The notes under the pieces were generated by a model, which worked only from the letters and a program-made list of their open reading frames with translations, was not told the DNA's origin and made no database searches. Below, piece by piece: positions 42,341 to 50,800 of a stretch of 64,000 bases of DNA; the first letter of the stretch is position 1; each line of letters starts with the position of its first letter. Source of the DNA: DAOUAT01 sp964551735 (lineage in GTDB: Bacteria; Chloroflexota; Anaerolineae; CG2-30-64-16); contig CAZKEF010000014.1 of the NCBI GenBank assembly GCA_964551735.1, forward strand, positions 80,320-144,319. Direction: 5' to 3'. Made by a program: the position numbers and the translations under genes.

Positions 42341-42382
42341 CGGGGCCGAAGCATCAGTCAAGCAGCTTGAAGGAGCAAAGTC

Positions 42383-43057
42383 ATGGCAAATCACGATAGA
42401 TTGACGGTTCTAACCACGATCGCTCAGGCCGGCCTCGTGCCTGTATTCTATCATCCCAAGGTCGAGATCGCGATCAAAATCGTCGCGGCCTGTGCAGCCG
42501 GCGGCGCGCGCGCAGTCGAATTCACCAACCGCGGCGATTTCGCCCCCCATGTCTTTCTGCAAGTCGCCCAGCACTTCGCCCAGGCCGACCCAACAGTCAT
42601 CCTGGGCGCGGGATCTATCGTGGATGCACCAACGGCGGCCCTGTATATCGCGTCCGGCGCCCGCTTCATCGTGGGCCCCACGCTCAACCCCGAGGTGGCG
42701 CGGCTGTGCAACCGCCGCAAGATCCCCTACAGCCCCGGTTGCGGCACGGCATCGGAGATCTCCCAGGCGGAGGAGCTCGGGGTGGAAATTGTCAAGGTCT
42801 TCCCCGGCGACCTGGTGGGCGGGCCAGGCTTCGTCAAAGCCATCCTGGCCCCCATGCCATGGACGCGCATCATGCCCACCGGCGGCGTCGAGGCCACGCG
42901 TGACAGCATCATGGCGTGGTTCAAGGCTGGTGTGACCGCCGTCGGCATCGGGTCCAACCTGATCACCAAGGCAGATTTGCAGTCCGGGGACTATGACGCG
43001 ATCACTGCGCGAACGGCCCAGGTGCTGGCGTGGATTCGTGAGGCGCGAGGCCAATGA
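42383..43057 (+). CDS. eda: 2-keto-3-deoxy-6-phosphogluconate aldolase (bifunctional KDPG/KHG aldolase)
   Basis: A 224-residue class I aldolase. The catalytic Glu region is ARAVEFTNRGD, followed by VILGAGSIVDAPTAALYIASGARFIVGPTLNPEVARLC. The Schiff-base Lys is in VEIVKVFPGD and the end has WTRIMPTGGVE, GVTAVGIGSNLI. It cleaves KDPG to pyruvate and glyceraldehyde 3-phosphate. The 42-base gap from kduD and 22-base gap to the kinase indicate one operon: KduD makes KDG, the kinase makes KDPG, and Eda cleaves it. Confidence 0.92.
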   Translation: MANHDRLTVLTTIAQAGLVPVFYHPKVEIAIKIVAACAAGGARAVEFTNRGDFAPHVFLQVAQHFAQADPTVILGAGSIVDAPTAALYIASGARFIVGPTLNPEVARLCNRRKIPYSPGCGTASEISQAEELGVEIVKVFPGDLVGGPGFVKAILAPMPWTRIMPTGGVEATRDSIMAWFKAGVTAVGIGSNLITKADLQSGDYDAITARTAQVLAWIREARGQ

Positions 43058-43078
43058 GAAGTGCGCAAGGAGACACCG

Positions 43079-44221
43079 ATGAAGGTTGTATCTTACCGTG
43101 ACATCAAACCGGCGACCGCTTGCCACTACGATGCGGTCTCGCTGGGCGAGGTGATGCTGCGCCTGGACCCTTACGACGTGCCCACCGCGCGCGCCCACGT
43201 GATGCGGATCTTCCAGGGGGGCGGTGAGACCAACGTGGCCTGCGGCCTGGCCTACACCTTTGGCCTGCGTGCGGCCGTCCTGACCGCACTGGTGGATGAC
43301 CACATCGGCATCAACATCCGCAACCAGTTGCGCGAAGCCGGGGTGGACACCAGCCACATCATCTGGTTCAACACCAAACGCGATGGCTCGCGCTTTTCGA
43401 CCGACGCAAAAGGGACGCTGATGAACGGCATCCACTTCACCTTTGTCGGCAAGGGACTTATCCCATCGGACACCATGTACTATCGCGCCCACACGCCGGT
43501 GCGCGAGCTGCGGCCGGGCGACTTCGATTGGGTTGACCTGTTTGGCCGCGCCGGCGTGCGAGTCTTTAACACGGGCGGCATCTACACGCTGATCTCTCCC
43601 ACCTCGGCAGATCTGGCGTTGGAGGCGGTGAGCCAGGCCAAGGCGCACGGAACGTTCGTGGCCGCCGACTTGAACTACCGCTCAAAGGTTGAGCCGAACA
43701 AGGCGCGGGCGCGAGAGATCAACCGGGCCCTGGCGCCGCACCTGAGCTTCCTGGTGGGCAACGACTCCGACCTGGCTGACGCGCTGGGCTACGTGACCTC
43801 GGTGGCGGCCAACGCACCCTATGATGAATGGGTGACCGCGTACCGGGAAACGGTTCGCCAGGTGGTGCGTGATTACCCCAACCTCAGCCTGATCGGCACC
43901 CAGTGGCGGGGCGCGACCAACGCCGACATGGTCAGTTGGGGCGCGGTGCTGTACGACACGGCGGCCGACCGCTTGTACAAAGCGCCGCTACGGGCCGATG
44001 TGCCCATTGCGGATCGCACCGGCGGCGGCGATTCCTTCGCCTCCGGCGTACTGGCCGCGCTGCTGAAAGGTCACGACCTTCAGACAGCCGTCGAGTGGGG
44101 CGCGGCCCACGGCATCCTGGTGCAAGAGACGCCGGGCGATATCACCATGGTTGATGAGCGCGCCGTGCTGGCTGAAGTCAAACGGGCCCGCGCGGCAGGT
44201 GGCGTCCTGGCCCAACGCTGA
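43079..44221 (+). CDS. kdgK: PfkB-family sugar kinase, 2-keto-3-deoxygluconate kinase type
   Basis: 380 residues. GGGETNVACGLAYTFGLRAAVLTALVDD is the N-terminal PfkB signature and ADRTGGGDSFASGVLAALL holds the anion hole and catalytic Asp. The ATG at 43079 has AAGGAG upstream; a GTG at 43061 is too early. It is somewhat longer than the usual 310-340 residues owing to a segment around 255-300. Gene order with kduD and eda gives the KDG kinase role. Confidence 0.87.
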   Translation: MKVVSYRDIKPATACHYDAVSLGEVMLRLDPYDVPTARAHVMRIFQGGGETNVACGLAYTFGLRAAVLTALVDDHIGINIRNQLREAGVDTSHIIWFNTKRDGSRFSTDAKGTLMNGIHFTFVGKGLIPSDTMYYRAHTPVRELRPGDFDWVDLFGRAGVRVFNTGGIYTLISPTSADLALEAVSQAKAHGTFVAADLNYRSKVEPNKARAREINRALAPHLSFLVGNDSDLADALGYVTSVAANAPYDEWVTAYRETVRQVVRDYPNLSLIGTQWRGATNADMVSWGAVLYDTAADRLYKAPLRADVPIADRTGGGDSFASGVLAALLKGHDLQTAVEWGAAHGILVQETPGDITMVDERAVLAEVKRARAAGGVLAQR

Positions 44222-44326
44222 TCAAAGACCGGCCGGGAAGGCTGGGTCACCATCTGGGAGATGCCTGAATTGGACAACAGTGTGATACAATCGCACTAAC
44301 TCACCGTTCAGGAGTTCTTGCGCGTG

Positions 44327-45667
44327 ATGCCCACTTCATTGCCCAACCGCCCGACCGGTATGCGGGCATTCATCCTCGTCTGGCTGGGCCAAATTGTCTC
44401 GGTGCTGGCCAGCAGCATGAGCCAGTTCGGCCTCACGATCTGGATGTATCAGGAGACCGAAAGCGCCACGGCGATGGGGCTGATGCAGGTGTTTTTCATC
44501 ACCCCGTTCCTGATCTTGTCGCCCATCGCCGGTGTCATGGTGGACCGCCACAACCGCAAACTGATGATGATGGTCTCCGACCTGACCGCCATCATCGCTA
44601 CCGGCGGCATCTTCATCCTGCTTGGAATCGGCCGGTTGGAGTTCTGGCATCTTTACGTTGCGGCCGCCTTGAACGGGATCGGCAATACCTTCCAATGGCC
44701 GGCCTACTCTGCCGCAATCAGCACCATGGTGCCCAAGGCGCAGTATGGCCGGGCCAACGGCCTGATGTCGTTGATGGAGGCCGGGCCCGGCGTGCTGGCG
44801 CCATTACTCGCCGGCGCGCTGCTGCCGCTCATCGGCCTGACCGGGCTGCTGACGGTTGACGTGCTGACCTTCTTCTTCGCCATCAGCGCGCTATTGCTCG
44901 TTCATATACCCCAACCCGCGCGCACCGCGGAGGGTGAAGCGGGTCGCGGCAGCTTGTGGCACGAGGCTGCCTACGGTTTCCGCTACATCTTCGCGCGGCC
45001 GAGCCTGCTGGGGCTGCAAATGGTATTCTTTTTCGGCAACCTCTTCTTTGGCATCGCTTTCACCGTCTTCTCGCCTATGGTGCTCGCCCGAACCGCCAGC
45101 AACAGCGTGATCTTCGGCATGGCTCAGTCGGCCGGCGCGATCGGCGGCGTGGTCGGTGGGATCTTAATGAGCGCCTGGGGTGGCTTCAAGCGTCGCGTCT
45201 ATGGCGTGCTCCTGGGCTGGCTGCTGAGCGCTTGCGGCCTGATTTTGATCGGCAGCGGCCAGGGGCTCAACCTCTGGCTGCCAGCCATGTTTCTGACCTC
45301 CCTGGTCAGCCCGCTGGTCAACACGTCGAACCAGGCGATCTGGCAGGCCAAGGTGGCGCCGGATGTACAGGGGCGCGTCTTCTCGGCCCGTCGGCTGATC
45401 GCATGGTTCACCAACCCCATCTCGCCTATCATCGCCGGGACCCTGGCGGATTTCGTGCTGGAACCGGCCATGCGAAGCGATGGCGAGCTGACAACGCTGT
45501 TCGGCGGGCTGGTGGGGACCGGACCCGGCGCAGGCATGGGGCTGCTGATGATGTTCTGCGGCGTGTTGAGCCTGTTGGTGCCCATCACCGCCTATTTCAT
45601 CCCGGCCATCCGGCATGCGGAGACCCTGCTGCCAGATCACGACCAGGCGCCGCCGGCAAGGCAGTGA
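44327..45667 (+). CDS. MFS transporter (MFS_3 / multidrug-enterobactin exporter type)
   Basis: About 446 residues and 12 hydrophobic segments. SPIAGVMVDRHNRKLMMMVSD between helices 2 and 3 and GNTFQWPAYSAAISTMVPKAQYGRANG are typical of the macrolide and enterobactin exporter branch (MFS_3), so it probably exports a small molecule rather than importing sugar. AGGAG at 44310-44314 could serve a GTG at 44324 or the ATG at 44327. A TACAAT -10-like box is at 44286-44291. Confidence 0.88.
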   Translation: MPTSLPNRPTGMRAFILVWLGQIVSVLASSMSQFGLTIWMYQETESATAMGLMQVFFITPFLILSPIAGVMVDRHNRKLMMMVSDLTAIIATGGIFILLGIGRLEFWHLYVAAALNGIGNTFQWPAYSAAISTMVPKAQYGRANGLMSLMEAGPGVLAPLLAGALLPLIGLTGLLTVDVLTFFFAISALLLVHIPQPARTAEGEAGRGSLWHEAAYGFRYIFARPSLLGLQMVFFFGNLFFGIAFTVFSPMVLARTASNSVIFGMAQSAGAIGGVVGGILMSAWGGFKRRVYGVLLGWLLSACGLILIGSGQGLNLWLPAMFLTSLVSPLVNTSNQAIWQAKVAPDVQGRVFSARRLIAWFTNPISPIIAGTLADFVLEPAMRSDGELTTLFGGLVGTGPGAGMGLLMMFCGVLSLLVPITAYFIPAIRHAETLLPDHDQAPPARQ

Positions 45668-45868
45668 GCCGAAGCGGCACCGAAAAAAGGACTCGAACCA
45701 GCAAAGACGCCCGCGCTTCTGAATTGGATGGTACCCTGCGATATCCTGCCCTTTCTCAGCATCCCTTCAGTTTGTCCTCAATCCCATCTCAGGCCCGTAT
45801 GCGATAGTTGAGGCAAGATGGGTGTGCAACCCAATCAAGTCTAACTCGCGTGAACTGGGGAGATGAAA

Positions 45869-47770
45869 ATGGGCAAAAGAAAATCAGCGTTATGGCTGTC
45901 AAGTCTCTTGACGCTGACCTTGTTGGCCGCGTGCGGGGGTAGCCAGACGCCGGCTGGAACAACGGTGGCATCAGCCGCAAGTGGGGCAAGCAGCGCAGTC
46001 ACAACGGTAACAACAACGAGTGCGACCGCGCCGGGAACAGATAGCGCCGTCGGCGCAAGCTCAACAACAGCGGCCGCAGCCGCCAACAGCAAGGGGGCGG
46101 TCGAGGCCAGCCATACGACCTCTAACAGCGCCGCCGTGACGGCGATCGCCCTGAATGGCAACACCATCACGGTCTCCGGCGACGGCGCGACGGTTGATGG
46201 CAGCACCGTCACGATCACACGCGCGGGCGCCTACAGCCTGAGCGGGACGCTGACCAACGGCCAGGTGATGGTAAAAACGAAAGATGGGGAAACGGTGGCG
46301 CTCATCCTGGCCGGCGTCACTATCTACAGCGCGACCAGCGCGCCGCTCTACGTGGCGAACGCGGAACAGGTCATCCTGGTGCTGGCTGAAGGCACGATGA
46401 ACACCGTGACCGACAGCGAAGCTTACATCCTGGAAGCGGGCGCAGACGAACCCAACGCCGCGATCTTCAGCAAAGCGGACCTTACCATTGAAGGCGGCGG
46501 CACGCTGATCGTGGACGCCAGCTACAACGATGGCATCGCCAGCAAGGACGGGCTCGTCATCGCAGGCGGCACGTTGGTGGTCAACGCGGCCGACGATGGC
46601 ATCCGGGGCAAGGATTCCGTGGCTGTGCAGGGCGGCGAGGTCACGATAACCGCGGGCGGCGACGGCATCAAGTCAGACAACGCAGAGGACACGACCAGGG
46701 GCTACATCACCATTGCGGGCGGCGTTATGGACATTACCGCGGACGGCGACGGCATCACGGCCCAGACCGACGTGCTGATCTCGGGCGGCGAGATCACGCT
46801 CACAACGGGCGGCGGCAGCAATGGCCGCATCGCCGAAACCGAGTCCGCCAAGGGCATCAAAGGCCTGACGCGCGTCGTGATTGACAGCGGGACCTTCACC
46901 GTTGACTCGGCCGACGACGCCATTCACGCTAACAAGGACATCATCATCCACGGCGGCAGCTTCGCCATCGCCACCGGGGACGATGCCCTACACGCTGACG
47001 CCAGCATCGAGATCAACGGCGGCGACTTCGACATTACGACGTGCTACGAGGGTATCGAAAGCGCGATGATCACAATCAACGCGGGCGACATCCACATCGT
47101 AGCCAGCGATGATGCGCTGAACGTGGCCGGGGGCAATGATGGATCAGGGATGATGGCAGGGCCGGGCCGCGGCGGCCGGCCGGGGATGGGCGGTATACCG
47201 GGCGCGACGCAGAACCAGGACGCCTTCGCCGCTTCGGGCAGCTACTACCTGCACATCAACGGCGGCGCCATCTACCTGGACGCGACCGGGGACGGGATTG
47301 ACATCAACGGTTCCGTGGCAATGACGGACGGCGTGCTGATCATCAACGGGCCGACGCAGAACATGAACGGCGCGCTGGACTACGATGGCTCGTTCAAGAT
47401 CACGGGCGGCTACCTGCTAGCGGTGGGCAGCGCGGGCATGGCGCAGGCGCCGGACATGTCCTCCACGCAATATGCGGTGCTACTGAACCTCAGCTCGGCC
47501 GTGCAAGCCGGCACCCTGGTGCATATCCAGGACAGCCAAGGCCAGGCGATCCTGACCTTCGCGCCGACCAAGGCCTACCAGTCCATCGCGTTCTCGTCGC
47601 CGGCGCTGAGCAAAGGCGAGACCTACGATGTCTACTTCGGCGGCAGCGCCACCGGCACGGCGACTGACGGCCTGTATCAAGGCGGCGCGTACACCGGCGG
47701 CAGCCAGGCCGGCAGCTTCACAATCTCGAGCATCGTGACGCAGGTGGGGAGCAGTGGGCGGATAAGGTGA
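45869..47770 (+). CDS. lipoprotein with Cthe_2159-type carbohydrate-binding beta-helix (DUF4353)
   Basis: 633 residues from the ATG at 45869, chosen for GGGGAG six bases upstream. The lipobox LLAAC gives Cys22; a Thr/Ser/Ala-rich stalk runs to about 90. From about 95 to 630 there are many right-handed beta-helix turns of the form DGI-x-GG-x-(V/I)-(T/D)-I-x-A (for example DDGIRGKDSVAVQGGEVTITA, GDGITAQTDVLISGGEITL). A Gly-rich loop sits near 430-450. The family was described from Clostridium thermocellum Cthe_2159, which binds cellulose and pectin with calcium. Near a keto-deoxy-gluconate operon it may hold pectin at the surface. Confidence 0.85.
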   Translation: MGKRKSALWLSSLLTLTLLAACGGSQTPAGTTVASAASGASSAVTTVTTTSATAPGTDSAVGASSTTAAAAANSKGAVEASHTTSNSAAVTAIALNGNTITVSGDGATVDGSTVTITRAGAYSLSGTLTNGQVMVKTKDGETVALILAGVTIYSATSAPLYVANAEQVILVLAEGTMNTVTDSEAYILEAGADEPNAAIFSKADLTIEGGGTLIVDASYNDGIASKDGLVIAGGTLVVNAADDGIRGKDSVAVQGGEVTITAGGDGIKSDNAEDTTRGYITIAGGVMDITADGDGITAQTDVLISGGEITLTTGGGSNGRIAETESAKGIKGLTRVVIDSGTFTVDSADDAIHANKDIIIHGGSFAIATGDDALHADASIEINGGDFDITTCYEGIESAMITINAGDIHIVASDDALNVAGGNDGSGMMAGPGRGGRPGMGGIPGATQNQDAFAASGSYYLHINGGAIYLDATGDGIDINGSVAMTDGVLIINGPTQNMNGALDYDGSFKITGGYLLAVGSAGMAQAPDMSSTQYAVLLNLSSAVQAGTLVHIQDSQGQAILTFAPTKAYQSIAFSSPALSKGETYDVYFGGSATGTATDGLYQGGAYTGGSQAGSFTISSIVTQVGSSGRIR

Positions 47771-47783
47771 TGGTTGGGGAGTG

Positions 47784-47820
47784 GAGAGTTGCCAACTTTG
47801 GAGAAAAATTGGCAACTCTC
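47784..47820. terminator. bidirectional terminator between convergent genes
   Basis: GAGAGTTGCCAA (47784-47795) and TTGGCAACTCTC (47809-47820), perfect 12-base arms. The loop contains A5. Confidence 0.7.
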
Positions 47821-47825
47821 AGCAA

Positions 47826-50800
47826 CTAACTGCCTCGCAGGATAATCGGCAGGTAGAGGCGGGGCCTGGCTACGACAGTCAGAGTATAAACCTGCTGCAC
47901 AGACAGACCGGCACTGTCAATCAGGCGTAGGACGACAAGGTGATCCCCCACATCCGCACCGGCGGGTGTGCCAGATAGCGTCGCGGCGCCGTTGCCGTGA
48001 TCTACCAGTGTCAACCAGGCCGGAAGCGTGGGGGCGGTGAGGGTCAGCGCATCGCCATTGGCGTCCTGGGCTGTGACGGCATAGGTGTACGGCTCTTCCT
48101 CCATGACGGTCACGGCCGGCGTGCTGGTGAAGGCGGGCGCGTCGTTGATGTTGATGACCAGGGCTGCCTGCGCGTCGCTCGCCTGGGCGGTCACCTGGGC
48201 GATGCCGGTGATCGCGCCGCTGACCAGCGTCACCCGCGCCAGGCCGCCACCGGTCTGCGCCGTGGCGGCCGCGGCGCCGCTTTCGACAAAGGTCCCCAAC
48301 GTGGTCATAAAGGTGACAACCGTACCCTCGGCGACGTCAGCGCCTTTTTGCTCCCAAACCTGGGCCGTGAGCTGCACGGTTTGCCCGCCGGGGCTGATCG
48401 TCGAGCGCGCGGCGCTGAGCGCGACCGCCGCCGGCAGCCCGCCGGGCGCCTGGGCCGGGGTATCGTTCGGCACGACGGCGCTCAGGGGGGCCTCGGGAAC
48501 CGGCTTGCCGTTGGTCATCACCGCCGGAGAACGGGCAGCTGGCTGCACCAGCGGCGCGTCCAACGCCAGTTGGTAGGTCGAGCTCACGGCATAGCCGCGC
48601 ACCTCGAGATGATAGTCGCCGGCAACGGTGTCGGTGACGACGACTTGGTCCAGCGCTGTGCCAGCGAGGTCGCTGTACCAGTCCGGCGGGCCTTCGTTGC
48701 CGGGCGCCCAGATGTAGAGGTCGGCGTCGCCGCTGTGGGTCGTGAGGGTGGCGGTGAAAGCCTCGCCGGCCGCGACCCGCACACGGTAGACCGCGATCGC
48801 GTCGGCGGCGACGTCGCTGCTGGGGGGCGTGAGGTTGACCACCATGCCCGCCGGCAGCGCCGAGGCGTTGCCGCTGTCGTCCATCCAGTAGGCGCTGAAA
48901 TAGTGCGCGCCCGGCGTGGCGTCGAGGACCCAGGCGTGGTTGGCGGCGTAGGGAATCCAGCCCGATTCGGCGACGACCGCCCAGTCGCTGCTGTCCCACG
49001 CGCGCTCGCGCAGGAACATCTGCGCCACCGTGCCGCCGCCCTGGTCCTGCGCGTCGAGGTGCAGCGTCAGCGCGGTCGTCTCGTGCGCCTGGCTGCCATC
49101 GCCGGCCTGGATCGTCCCCACCGGGGACAGTCCGTCGGCCAGCAGCTCCCACGTCTCGACGTTGTAGAGCGCGCTGTTGTGGGTGGGGTCGAGCCGGAAG
49201 TTAGTCAGCCGCGGGTGGGTCATAGCGGTTTTCAGGCGTGTGAAAAGCGGCGCGGCTGGCAGATCCTCGCTCAGAATGCGCATCGCCTCCTGGTGGTTCG
49301 TCACATACTCGGCGCTGCCGGGCAAAGCGGCCATCGCGTTGCGGCAGGCCGTATCATAGGCCGGGTTGCTGTAGCCCGGGGTGTTATTTCCACCCCAGCC
49401 GTTTTCATCCGAGGGAATGGCGCTGCTGAGGTAAATGGCGCAGGGCGGCTCGACCCCAGACACCCAGGAATAAGAGGCCAGGTCAAAGTGCCGGCCAAAG
49501 ATCGGGCCATCCGGCCCATTCGCATACAGCTCGTTGGATGGCAGGTTGTGAACGGCCAGGTCAACGCCGCACGCGGCCAGGTCCGCCCGGGCCATTTGCA
49601 GATAGGTGACCCGTAGTGGGGCATCGGTGCTCTGCCACTTGAAGGCGAGCAGATCGCCTTCCTGGGCGTTGGCGGTGCTGCAGCCGTGACATTCGCGGAT
49701 GCCGTCGGCATCTGTGTCGATCCAGCCCAGGCTCTCCAGCAGGGCCGTGCCCGAGAGGACGTCGTGCGGGTAGATCGTGAGGTTCTCATCGCCCGGATAG
49801 AGGGGGTGCTCCGGCGGGATGTAGACAGGGGACAGCGCGCCGTAGCCATAGAAGACGGCATCCACCATCGCCTGGCGGTCGAGGCAGTAGGCAATGGCCT
49901 GGCGCATCTCGAGGTCGGCAAAGAAATCCGGGCGCGTCTGCGCGTACCAGTCCACCGGCGCGATGCCGAAATCGACGTGCTCCCAGAGACTCCCAGCGCG
50001 CATGTGCGCGTTGAGGACACCCAGCCCCTCCAGGTCGACCGACGCGGTAAGGATCGACGGCAACTCCTGAAGGAGCAAACCAACCTGCCCCGCCACGTCT
50101 GCCTCGCCGGCTGTGACCTGCGCCAGCGCCAGCGCCGGGTCGCTTTGGAAGCGGAAGACCAGTGTGTCCACAACCGGCAAGCCTTCGGCCGCGCGATGGT
50201 AGTAGGGATTGGCGGTCAGGGTGATGGCGACACCCGGTTCCCAGCTCTGCACGGCATAAGGTCCCCAACCGAGCGGCGTGCGAGCGCTGACCGGGCTTGT
50301 AACCAGTTCTTCTGGGGAGAGGTGCCCCCAGGCGTGTTGGGGCAGCGGCTGCCAGAATCTGGTCTGGTACTCCGACGTCAGATAGCCCGGCAGCGCCGTC
50401 CAGCGCGTCGTATGCAGATCGAGCGCGGCATAGGAGGCCGTGCGTTCTAGCGTGTAGAGATCGCCGTCGCTGACCTGTGAAGCAAGCTGGTACGAGTAGA
50501 CCGAATCCTGAGCAGTCAGGGGAGCGCCATCGGACCAGTGCAGGTCGGGCAGCAGGAAAAAGGCGACCGCCAACTGATCCATCTGCAGGGACGCGCCGTC
50601 GAACGCCACCGCGCAATCGTCGCTGCGGCAGCCGGCGGGGCGCACCCATTCGCCGGCGGCCAGCGTGACCACGTCATTATAGGTGTTGACCACCGTGTCC
50701 CCAGCCTGCACGGTGACCGGCATGATGGTCGCGTCGCCGTTGTCCACGCTGGGCAGCCGTTCCAGGATGATGGGCTGGTAGCCAAAGCTCTTACTCTCGA

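Noticed and set aside
46140..47110. Possible CRISPR or DNA satellite because of repeated wording
   Set aside because: The repetition is at protein level (beta-helix turns) with varied DNA and no spacers; the same holds for the FG-GAP units at 51.2-52.9 kb.
47997..49616. 539-residue plus-strand frame
   Set aside because: Antisense of the giant secreted protein, where the minus strand gives clear PPC and SBP motifs.
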